64,000 nt of DNA, from assembly GCA_038093975.1 (NCBI GenBank), contig JBBPTG010000017.1, forward strand, positions 124,001 to 188,000, given 5' to 3'. Position numbers and translations under genes: made by a program. This DNA comes from Chalciporus piperatus. Lineage: Eukaryota > Basidiomycota > Agaricomycetes > Boletales > Boletaceae. Positions 36,241 to 47,500 of this stretch are shown piece after piece (within the stretch, counting starts at the first letter, position 1; each line of letters starts with the position of its first letter). The notes under the pieces are model-generated. The model saw only the letters and a program-made list of their open reading frames with translations, did not search any database and had not been told where the DNA came from.

Positions 36241-37021
36241 TCACTCCTCGCCATGCTTCTTTCTAGGTTGTCTCTCCGTATCAGTGTTAACAGTCGAATG
36301 CTCCTCGCCAAGCTTCTTTCTAGGCAATTTCCTCGTATCATCAGGCGATCCCCCCTCACGCTTCTTCCTCGGCTGTCTCGCCGCATTATCCATAGCAGAC
36401 GATCCCTCCTCCTCACGTTTCTTTCTGGGTTGTTTCCCTCCATCACGCTTGTTAGACAGTCCTTTCTCCGCAATGCCGGATGCCTGATCATCACCACTGC
36501 CAGGCTCCTCGTCAACAAGCGAAGCCTGAGCACTCCCATCGTCAGCTTCAGGAAGATCCTGCTCGCTGTGCACATCCAGTGCTGGGTTGCGAGGAGGGGG
36601 AGACAATTTAGGGTCCATCGAATGACTGATTCCGGAGTCCCTTGGATTCGAGTCAGCCTGAAGATCCCCTTGTCAGCCTAAGGCTCGGGAAGAGCATCTT
36701 CACAGTGCATTCATACCTTCAGTTCTTGGTCCTGAGAACGGGGAGACTGTTCAAACCCCTTCAGGTCTGATTTTTTGAAGACCCTAGCTGCTTTCCGCCG
36801 AACGAGGTCCTAAAGCGCACGCCCGTGAGTTGAGGTATGCCAGGTAAGATGTGTAGGGGACAGACTAAACCGTCATGGAGCAAACCAACCAAACCTGGCC
36901 GGTGCTCAATGTCCTCCAGACCTGTCTCTGGTACGGAGACAATGCCATCATAGGAGAATCCTTCATCCACGGCTCTAATCATGCTATCCAGCATCATGGA
37001 TATGCGGTCCGAGTCTGCCAT
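36241..37021 (-). CDS. PRKK-repeat protein P1, unknown function
   Basis: This is an unrecognised protein in at least three exons. Exon 1 (from ATG 37021) encodes MADSDRISMMLDSM and the block SYDGIVSVPETGLEDIEH. A middle exon reads DLVRRKAARVFKKSDLKGFE. The last exon begins ADSNPRDSGISHSMDPKL and ends with four basic repeats: KQPRKKREEE, RQPRKKREGG, KLPRKKLGEE and RQPRKKHGEE, spaced by 12-17 acidic or polar residues. The first splice junction is uncertain because the obvious donor and acceptor differ in phase. The last exon is one clean frame to the stop at 36241. The Lys/Arg clusters look like nuclear localisation or nucleic-acid contact sites. The N-terminal block recurs in the next gene upstream (37575-38393), and the basic repeat recurs at 50.3-53.9 kb. 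Confidence 0.55.
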
Positions 37022-37574
37022 TCTGCTAATCTGCTGCAGCGAGGTTGGGCTCAAGTTGTCAAAGGGTAACCTGGGATAACTCGAGGTTGCGCATACGAGT
37101 ATACAGCTTATATTTGGGCAATGTGGGCTGAAGCCCGTGCAAAGTCCAGGCAGGTCCAAAACGTGCTCACTTGCCCGCATCCAGCTAACAAAATACGCGA
37201 TTGTTCACTTTCGCACATTAAACCAGCGTTTTCCAAACCACTGGCATGTGGAATGAGTCCGCGTCGGGAACGCGTCGAGACCTATTGAGACACATTGCCA
37301 TGGATTGAGGTCAGTCGCTGCAAGAATGTCTGGCCACCAAATGAGAAAATATCAAGCTAAGGGCCCCAGGCCTGTCACGGTGTCGTAAAAGAGTCTAAGT
37401 ATCCGTCACTCCTACACCGACTCTACTGTCAAAGATAACGATATTTAAACGTCGTGTGACAAATGGACCAATTGTCTCTTTTACATAAATATAAAGCTGT
37501 ATGCACTACTGGGCCACAGCCTGAGGCCTCCCTCAGCAACGAGGTCTGAAGGCTGAGCACTGTCCTTGATCTTC

Positions 37575-38393
37575 CTAGGCAACATCTTCTGATCGAACGA
37601 TCTCCCAGGAGTCACTTTCCTTTTCAGAGGACCTCCGCTGGCTAGCGTCAGGTTGAACGACCTTCGAGTCCAGTGCCTCGCGTTTTCGAGTCCGAGTCGG
37701 TAGTTCCGCCGACGTATTCCTAGGAGGGGACTCCACCCCACTATGATCTCTGTTGTCCACGTCCAGCTTTGAGTGGCTGGCTCTGTTCCTGATGACGGGC
37801 TTTGATGCGGGAGGGTAAAAACCTCGAAAGCACCCACATGCCACATCCATCTCTTCATCCTCCCACCTCGGCATTCGGGTTGACTGAATATTCGTTTTTA
37901 CTTCAGCCTCAGCAATCTTCCGATGCAAGTAAGTTTGCTGTGCCAGTGCCATCATCTCCGTTCCGGCGGTGTTTTTGTCATGATCCTTCTCTAAAGGCTT
38001 TGGCAGGTCGGACTGCAAATATCGTAAGCCTAAGTTCGATCTTCCGCGCATGTGGGCTATACCATGACCTGCACAAGCGTGTCTGTGCTAGAAGTCCTGT
38101 CGTTAATACCACCTTCTGAATAGTCTATGAGCCTGAGCTTCGGTTTAGAGAAAATTCTGCATGATGCCCATGTTAGCTCCCACTACTTGTCTACCCGATT
38201 TTCCCTCGGAATGATTCACCTGGTGGCCGTCTGCAAAATGGCAACATCACGGAGCGACATCGTACCCCGGCCTGAGCCGTGTTCCATATCCTCCAGACCT
38301 GCTTCCGGTACCGAGACAATGCCATCGTACGAATGCCCTTCGATGATAGCTGTAGTCATGCTATCCAACATATGTGAGATATGGTCTGCCATA
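37575..38393 (-). pseudogene. P1 paralogue P2 with a one-base frameshift
   Basis: The ATG at 38393 opens MADHISHMLDSMTTAII, matching P1 (MADSDRISMMLDSM). The conserved block SYDGIVSVPEAGLEDMEH follows, but in a frame shifted by one base; the extra base lies in the AAA/TTT run at 38339-38341. Downstream exons splice well: a chain through RIFSKPKLRLIDYSEGG, then SDLPKPLEKDHDKNTAG after a 56-nt intron, then acidic and basic stretches (MPRWEDEEMDVACG; ELPTRTRKREALDSK) and the stop at 37575..37577. It lacks the PRKK repeats of P1. Either it is a recent pseudogene or the extra base is an assembly error. It lies 400 bp downstream of the DUF2235 gene on the same strand. Confidence 0.5.
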
Positions 38394-38793
38394 CTGGTAA
38401 AGATGAGAGTGAGGGAGAGTCGTGGAGAACGTGAACAGCCTGGGTTGGACTCAAGGTCTTAGTAGGGCACACGGCTTCGGTGGGGCCATGAGGGGGCCTG
38501 CGGCACATGGAGATCGCGTTTCGTGTGTACATACATACATCTGCTGGCACCTCGGGGTGTCAGATAGACTGATTCTGTCGCTACGTTACTTGCATGAAGC
38601 AGCACCCATGCACTGGCGAATCATTTACCATCATTGGTGCTCCACTAGATATACACAAACCTGACGAGTAGCGCGCGACAGGCCCGCCAGCACCGTTGTA
38701 TAATTACGGAGGGACCGCCAGTGTACAAGCAAGAGAGCATGGAGTCGACTTCGAGTTGGAGAAGTATCTACTACGATCACAGAAGGATGCCAA

Positions 38794-41700
38794 CTACCCT
38801 CTATTATTGAGAGTAACGCGGCGTTGACGCTTGAAGGTAACGAACTCCTCGGAACCTTTGATTTGCTCGCGGAGCGTGTCTAAGCCGGACGAGAAAAGAA
38901 TTACTATGTGACGGGGTAGACCTGACTTCTAGCTCACCATTTTTGGACAAGGCATACAACGCAGCAGCAGGCCCGGGGAGTTGAGAACGTGGTCGTTCCA
39001 GGAGCATTTTCACTATCTCGGTGATGCGTGGCTTGATAGCCTCCTGACCTTTCACTAATTAGATCGTCAGCGGGTACGGACTGTATGACACAACAACATA
39101 CTCACCTGTCCGAGCGAGTGCGGACAGAACCTTGACGCCTGTATTCTGAGTCCTTTCACGTTCGGACCTCAGATGAGTGAAACTCTGGTCCACGAGGGAC
39201 GTCAAAAACTCGGGGTGCTCCGCGACTGAAAATGAATCAGGAATGTGATTGTGTAAAATTCATGGACATACCAAGGATGTCGAGACAGAGCAAGCCCACC
39301 CGGACCTCGTGAGGGTCACTAGCTTCAAACTTTTTCACAAGAACATCGACTATCCCAAGCTGGACGAATTCCTGCCTTAGCTTGCCTGAACCAAACAGAT
39401 CAGTGCACGGTTTGAGCCAGTAAGAGTGATACCAAGGTTACCAGACGTCATGAGTTTACGGAAGATCGCGAAGCCTTCAACCCGGCCGAGGGCATCGTCA
39501 AACCAGCCCTTGCTAAACATGATGAAGATAACCCGCGCAGCACGAGGAAAATCGACATGCATGTCTAACTTATACCTCAGCCGAACTGAGTCACAGCCTA
39601 AGGTCAGACCTACGTACCATGGCTCAGACACGTTTCCAACGCATACGATGCCAGCAGGGAGGTGTCTTTTTGTTCCAGTTGCTTCATGAGAACCTCCACG
39701 AAATTGTGGTCTGATAAATACTTGCATATCGCGGGATCTAGCCAATAAATGTCAACTCGCGTAAACGAGATCTGGAGGGCTTACTTCTGCACAGCTTCAA
39801 TAGTGAAAGGGTTGCGTCAGTGCGTTTACGAGTATCTCGCGACTTGACGGTCAAGACGATCTTGCGCATGATTTTCTCGTCAAGCCCACCGGAACCTAAC
39901 GTAGATCAATCACAAGAGGTAGGCATGGGACATAGTACCCACCATCGATTCGAAGTACAGCGGGTAGGCCAGCATTGTTGTCGAGTGAAAGGCTGCTGCC
40001 TCCTTGCACCTCTGATAGAGGGAGAATGTTGTCAAGGTGGGCGAGCATGGTAGAAAAGTGGAGATTGCGGGCTATTTTTTTGCGATGTCTATCAGGAAAC
40101 GGAGGATGGACTACGGATTAAGATGATGACTCACGTGGCACGTTTAATGCAATTAATGCTTCTACAGCCGCTGCACCAACAGGGCCTCTGCTCTTTTCAG
40201 CCAGCTCAACGATTCTTGGCTTCAGCACTTCGCAGGGCCCCGTGGAATGACCACCTGGTGGGTACCTCGCAAGAGATGCAATGAGCCCAAGTAAAGCTAT
40301 CAAATGGCTGGATGCTGCGTGACGTTGTTAATCTGCAAGTCGATGACAAAGAACTACTGTTACCTTTTACTTCCAGTGCCAAGGTGAGTCTTGTTTTCCC
40401 GGATTCAGTTTTATTTAGTTCATCAATCACCCCGTCCCGCAGGTTGTCTGTGAAGGACATGAACATACACACGCTGGAAGGAACTAATGGCACGCACCGT
40501 CTTGAATGAGGTAGCGAAGACTGTGTATCACCAATGGGAAGAGAATTTCGCTTGGTCTGTGAGCTGTCCATCCCAGTGCACCCACGACAGCTGCAATCAC
40601 ATCAGGGGAAACGAAACGTCGTCGAAGTGTTGGGTGTCGTGCCAAAAATCGCAGAACAAAGAGAGCTTCACGACACCCCTGAAGCTCGCGGCGAGCCAAA
40701 ATGTCTTTGAGAGAGTTCCTTGCATCGCTCACCGGTTCCTCCGAAGCGGAGAGGCTGGCTTGTGGAGATATGCGGCGTCAAACACCCCCGGGAATGGAGA
40801 TTATAAATGGTGCCTTACAATAAATAACGGCAAGTGGAAACTTCCCGCGAATAGAGCTCTCGGGCCATTGCGGGCGGGGTATCACTGGAGTCCGTCCATT
40901 GTCCAGCCCTTAATGATCCAAATTCGTGAGTAAAATATGGCGTCGACGGGTCTAGAGAAATTGAACCTTACAGGAATCAAGTAAGAATATAACTTTCTCC
41001 AACGATTCTAGCGTCTTTCGTTGATCGTTCAGCACCGATGTCAAAAAGTCTGCCGTTGCTCGCTGATCCACGAGTTCCATCATCCATAGGCCGTCAGAGG
41101 TCCTCCGCGATGCGGTTGGAATACGGATGCCATCTCCAAAAGTTGCACGGGGCACATATATATCCCCGGACAAGACGGAGGCATGGATATGTTGAGTAGG
41201 AATAACCCGACGAGGTTGGAACCGGTGCCACCTACAGACAATCATGTATCAGGCCTTAAGGACCGGGTTGAATTAAGCGGGGTGGCGTTACCTGCGCTCA
41301 TGTTTACCAGGACCACTAAACGATACTTGGTGACGAATGGGAACGACCTCCAGAGACCTCGAGAAAATTGACATGGGGTCCTTTCTGCCGAAATCGACAT
41401 CCTCCGGATCCCAGAAAAGCATGTCTGGGTTGAAAACTAGACCCTGATCTGTAGCCTCTCGTCTCATCCATTGAAGCGTTACATTTCCGGCATGATTGGT
41501 ATGGTCACCATCCTCAGGATGCAGGACTCGTTCGGGATCCGGTCGGTTGGTCCCACCTCTGGATGTGCAAGTCTGTCATGTTCCTGATTCGCATAGATAG
41601 GAATGCACGTACACATCGGAGTGGCTACCTGCGAACCAAACTTCTTTTACATCACCAACGGGGGATGTAGGAGTTTGTACATCGCCATGATGAGCATTCA

Positions 41701-42725
41701 TCTCACCAAAGTATTCTGGCATGAACTTGACCCGACGCTCATCGAGAGCGAGCGCGTGTCGAAAATGGCACGAATTTATCACATTCGCGGAAGCGGAAAC
41801 GAAGACGTCTTGTTTGATGAGGCCTATGGAGGACACCGTGTCCCTAGTCGAAGTCAGCTTGGATAATACGAAGACATGATGGGGATTGAGCACCAAACCC
41901 CCACAAAATGGACCCTCACGCCCGGCCAGCAGAATTGCCTTTTGAATTCATGTGCCTCCCCTCTCGTCTGGGGTTTATAGGGATGGATGGAAAGGTAACG
42001 GTCATAGGCCCTGATTGAAAATACCCGTGAGCTCGTACAAGACAATAACGAGGTTACCAACATGTCAACATGTTCCTTATCCGTTGTGAGGCCAACCTGT
42101 CAAAATCCATCTATCACAATCGCTCCACCATCAGTTGGTGTAAGTGCTTACCTCGTGGATCATACTAGCCAGTACCCGCGCTTGATATGCCCCGCGGGAG
42201 AAACCTGCGAGCGTCTCGGCTTCATTTATGAAGCCCAGCAATGAGCCTGGACGCACCGAATAGATATATTTGGCTCCCCTCCTTGTAGTGTTCCGCCAGC
42301 CAAGCGTATGCACGTTTCACGTTTTCCTCCACGTTCCTGTCCGACCGAATCGATGAGCTATTTCAAGAGACATTTATCGACAACAAACCAAGCGAATGCC
42401 ATCTCGAAACAACTATAGATCTCCTTCCCCACGCGATTGAGTGGAGCTAGATGTTTGGGATGTGTACCGATACCTGCCCAATACATTTTGCGTTGTTCTG
42501 GCTCAGCGTCTTGTGTGCTCGAGTCGACTTCTTTCACTTGGTCGTGGAGTTTCACGACATTTGTATTCTTCCCGCACATTGATCAGCTGCGAGGCTGATG
42601 GCGTGAACACCAGTTACCTTGTCACCAGGTTTGTTAGACGTGCCATCGATGAAGACCACCAGGTTCCTCGGATTCACGGAGGCACTGTTGCAAGTGGGGC
42701 ACCTGTACTGTGGTGATGCTGACAT
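38794..42725 (-). CDS. DUF2235 (Tle1-like) alpha/beta hydrolase fused to ARM/HEAT-like repeats
   Basis: The N-terminal part is a DUF2235 hydrolase, the fold of type VI secretion phospholipase Tle1. It has a CPTC knuckle and the entry motif NLVVFIDGTSNKPGDK; then NTNVVKLHDQV, YWAGIGTH, and the nucleophile elbow FGFSRGAYQARVLASMIHE (Ser of GFSRG). Later come HALALDERRVKFMPEYF and DVKEVWFAGSHSDV, the expected acid/His region. The chain continues through exons joined in phase (63- and 60-nt introns at 40971-40909 and 40818-40759) into repeats: ILARRELQGCREALFVLRFL, LKPRIVELAEKSRGPVGAAA, VKKFEASDPHEVRVGLLCLD, ITEIVKMLLERPRSQLPGPA. It ends TFKRQRRVTLNNRG at 38794. I estimate about 1,000 residues and 20 or so exons. 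ATG 42725 is the first in-frame Met; the frame is open further upstream. The fusion is inferred from splicing and not shown by RNA. Confidence 0.7.
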
Positions 42726-44589
42726 CTGCGGCGCCGGCCAGTGGGATGAGGACAAGTCTGACTTGGTCTCATTGGACAATCGTCTTTAAGAGCATACGGT
42801 GTGCCTGCAAACAGCAATGAGAAAACGAGGCACCCGCATGACACCTGTGCAGATGGGAAATTCCGATCTTCTCCTCGGTTCCATAAACGCCAGCGTTGTG
42901 CACATTCCGTAAGGCGAAATGGCTTGGACTCCGATCTGGCTCGCAGCTAGATCGTGAGCAAAACTTGCAGTCCCGCACCATGGTGTACTAGATAGTACAT
43001 GTATATTTGGGCCTTCAAGCTTCAGCTTCGACCGTGGCTGGCATCTATAGCGCGGGGTGACCACGAACCGGACCAAAGTCAAGAAGCGCTTACTAGTAGC
43101 GCGCCACATAAATCGGTCGGTTAAAGATATGAATATCAGTGCCACCTGTTGGCCACCTGCGTACCTTGCGCGAGCCACATTTGCGTTTGCGCATATGAAT
43201 TGGACCGCGGCTGGAGTGAGTGGTGTTCGTATGTGCGTGTTCACTTCTGCTGGCAATTCGGCAGTGCAATCCATCCTCGTTATGGTGGTTTGGCGCGCGT
43301 TTGATTGTTACATGTCGATTAGCTAGTAGAACGCCCTTGAACGCGACGGCATCCACAGAGCTGCGATATGAAGAGTCTCAAGAGCGACTCGGACTCAACC
43401 TCAACCAAAACAGTATGTTTCGAACAAGTTTCGAACTCGGCTGGCACTGAGCGCTGCTGCCAGCTTGATGATTTGTACTTCTTTGGCATTGGCGCTGCAG
43501 CCGGCGTTGCAGCGTATTCGGACTTTCGTTGATCACTGTCTTGAAGCAACTCCCTTGAATCCCTTCTGCACTCAGGCTGGCCCTAAGAATAACAAAGTTT
43601 ACTCCTTAAAGTTTCAACAATGAGGCAGCACCAGACCCTGCCGCAGGTTATTAGGGCACAGGGTTTGTATGTGATTCGCGGCATTGTCGAGGCGTAGCGC
43701 CCAAGAGTCTGTGACAAGATGACTTCCATGCCAGCCAAGTTCGGACGATCAGAGGCACGGGGACTGACCTGACGACCTTCGGTAGCAGTTCCTAGGCTGT
43801 TCTTCGATGCGATCAGTGACAAGTCTCCATGTGTCCGAAGCATTGCTTGGAATCGCTGAGCGCGCTTGGTGCACCTCTACATGTTAGTCGAATCACCATA
43901 CGACACGGTGCCGTCACTGCAACGCTTCATTTTCACCTTCCTATCCCGCTTTCCTTCTCGAATCTCAGTGTCTTCATCGAGCGCCCATCAACCACACTTC
44001 AGCTTCCTTTATTCAATCGAACACCGAGGCATCGCGGGAAGCTGATGGTTCTGTGACAGAAGTGACTCCCAACTGCGTGGAGTCATCAGGGAAATCCACC
44101 CCCAAGAGAGGTTTCTGTGAGTTCAGTCGCATTTCCCTTGCTGGTCTGCACGATGTTTCATCATTTTGCCAGTGGCTGTCACGAGGTAGTGTGGGTGCCT
44201 AGTGGGATCCCACTGGACCTTCCACGGTAGCTTCAGACACCTGGCACACGTTCGGTAGAGCTTCCTTGTAGTTTGATGAGGCATGTAAGTCTTACTCGAA
44301 CACAATTGACGCGCACATTGAGTAATTTTGATGCTACGGATCCAGTGTGACATTGAAAACGGTAAGCCACGATGCAGCCATACAATTAGCTCTAACTCAG
44401 TTTGGTTTCGAGCCCAGTCCTATACTGTCGCATCTGATTCATCCCAGCTCATGTGTGCGAACCAAAGATCGTAACCCACACACACACTGCTCACTTAAAG
44501 CTAATCGTCTCTGAGTCCACCCCAGCTTTTCCCCCTCACGCAAAAAAGAGTCCAAATCCAAATCCCCAAGCGCCATCTCTCCTGCCAAT
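42726..44589. other. Gene-free region, 42.7-44.6 kb
   Basis: No gene could be supported. The region carries the upstream regions of the divergent DUF2235 and coiled-coil genes. Open frames here are short and lack family features. Confidence 0.5.
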
Positions 44590-47500
44590 ATGAGTTTCTT
44601 CAGATCATTTACCTCGGTGTTACCCTCAACGTCCCCGCCACCGCCACCCGCTGCGCCTGTAGCACCAATAGCCGCGATCCAGGTCGAAGAATCAAGGCAG
44701 CCAAGGAAATTGAAGACAGTTAAGGTATGGAAGGATGTAGTTCGCGAGGGGTGACCGTCTCTAACCTCCTTCCAACTTCAGCTCGATGATACAGAACGAG
44801 GTCGATCTGACGTCGATCGCGATGAATCCGAACGCACTGATGCTTCCGCAACGTCAGCGCAAAATGGGTCTTCGACCACAGCATACCAGGCCATCGACCA
44901 AGAGGCAGATAGGGTCCAGGGCTTCGGGGTAACGGCACAATCACTTTCCGCGAGGAAAAACTTACTCAACACCCTTTTCAACACCAGTCCAATGTACCTG
45001 GGGATCAAGAGCCTGATCAGCCTATCTTCAGCACGCCGGAGACAATCCACTATAATTTGGAATCAGGTAAGAAGAGATGTGGGAATCCGAGTCTCCGACC
45101 TCACCGTTTCCTGTTTCACAGATGTCGACTCAGAAGCCGTCGATTCGGAGATCGAGGAGACAAGACACACCTCTAACTCTGTCACCACCACTACCACCAC
45201 CACCAAAGTCGAGGAACGGAATCGCACAGATGTTCAGAGAGCGGATCGGTCCGTCTCCGAAAGCGCTGCGGCGCAGAGGCAATACGTGGCCTGGACGTCC
45301 ACCCAAGGCGAGCTCCAACGGAAGCCGTCGTTCTACCGAGAGACATCCTTAGTCGCAATCACTGAAGCTGGGCAGCCCCCATTCTCCACCGTCTCAGTGG
45401 TCGAAACTAGGCGTGCGATGATACAGTCGGGAACCATGTACAACTCCGTGCAGCAGGAGCTCAAACGACTCAAGAGTCTCTATGTCCAACAGACTGATTG
45501 CACGGAAGCCATTTTAACGAATCAACACATGGAATACGAGCGTTCCTCTGAAGCAGGGTTTGTAGCCCTACAGACAGAAAACGAGCAGCTCCGGCAGCGA
45601 ATTTCCATGCTCGAGGTCCATCGCAGCTCTGCTCGCGATCGTCAGATAATCTCGCTCCCCGACAGCACTGAGTCCACCATCACCACCATCACCACCACCA
45701 TCACCACCATCACCACCAATATCACTACCGCCACCACCCTAATCGAACAGTGGAAGCGCACGCATTCCAGGAGTACAGGACAGATCATCATCTCGAGCAA
45801 GGAGCTGGAGCAGCTCTCGCTAGACCTCTCTAGTACTTCTTCTGGTTTGGTCGAACTTCAACAGCGTTATACCGAGCAGTCGGGGGATATTATCGCAGTC
45901 CGCAACAAGCTGCATTCAACCTTTTCCCTTTGCGACGAGAAGGATCGCAAGATCGCCTCCCTAACGGCCGAAGTCGCTCAGCTGAAGCGCGCGGATACTA
46001 TGAAGGAAGAGCAAATTGCCTGGTCCTCTCGAATCTCCGCGCTGCAGCAGCTCTATGACGCGCAATCGGAAGAGCTTGCCTCTGCGCGCAACGAGCTGCG
46101 AGGCAAAGTGTCGTTGATCGAAGAACAGAATCGCACATTCGCCTCTATCACTGCCGAAGTTCGCCAGTGGAAACAGTCGGATTCCACCAAAGTAGAAGAG
46201 ATCGCCATTGCTCGCCAAACCAACGAGCAGCTTCAGCGCGACCTCTCTGCCGTCACCTCTCAGAGAGCTGATCTGCAGATACGCCACGACGCGCAGTCGA
46301 AAGACCTTGGCTCTCTTCGTAACGAGCTCCAATCCAAGGGGTCGTTGCTTGAGGAGAGGGATCGCACAATCACCACCCTCACCGCTGAACTTGATCAGTG
46401 GAAGCTCACGGATGGCAGGATGGGGGACCAATTCGCTGCCGCATCTCGGGACAACGAGAAGCTTCAGCGAGACCTCGAAGCCTTCTCCTCCCAGACAGCC
46501 GATCTTCAGAAGCGCTACGACGCGCAGTCGAGAGATCTTGTCTCAATCCGCACCGAGCTCCACACGAAGGTGTCGCAGCTTGAGAAGAAGGATCACACGA
46601 TCACTTCGCTCGCTACTGAAGTCGCTCAGTGGAAACGCGAAGATACGGTGAAAGCGGAACAGATCGAGGCTGCGCGCAAGGAGGTCGAACAGCTTCGGAG
46701 CGACTTGTCTGCAGCCTCTTCTCGAGCTGCAGACCTCCAGAAGCGTTATGAGGCGCAGTCGAAAGAGCTCAACTCTGTTCATGATGAGCTCCATCAAGTC
46801 GAGATCCTCTATTCGGAGGGGGCAGATCAGACCACAGGCGAGCCATCCCAACGCGCCGTTGCACAGCAGATCGCGAAAGCGCTGGAGAACAAGAACAAGA
46901 AGATGGATGAGCTTCGTCGGGACCTTGAAGTTGCTACCTCTCGGAACGCCGAGCTTCAGAAGCAACATGAGGTGGTGTCGAGAGAGATCAGTGCCATCCG
47001 TGACGAGTTCAAAGTGAAGACATCCCAAAACGAGGGCGCCGTCACGTCTCTCACCGCCCAAGTCGACCAGTGGAAGCGAGCCGATTCTGTGAAGGCAGAG
47101 AAGATCGCGACCACTCTCAAGCAAGTCGAGACGCTCCAGCGAGACTTATCTACCTCCACGTCTCAATCCGCCGATCTCCAGAGCCGTTACGAGGCACAAT
47201 CGCGCGACCTCATCACCGTGCGCAATGAGCTCCAGGTCAAGACGTCGTCTCATGAAGGCAAAGATCGCACCATCGTCACCTTGACCGCCGAGATTGATCA
47301 GTGGAAGCTCTCGGATGCCAACAAGGCGAAGGAGATCGCGACCATGAACCAGACTATAGAGACGCTGCAGAGAAACCTTTCCACTTCCTCCTCTCATCTC
47401 GCTGAGCTTAAGGACCACTACGAGGTGCAGTCACGTGACCTCGCCGCTCTGCGCGATGAGCTCCAAACCAAAACATTGTCTCACGACGGCAAAGATCGCA

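Noticed and set aside
44941..44987. Reading through the second intron of the coiled-coil gene
   Set aside because: Splicing GGG/GTAACG to CCAG/TCC gives an acidic stretch in phase with both neighbours, while the read-through needs a different downstream frame.
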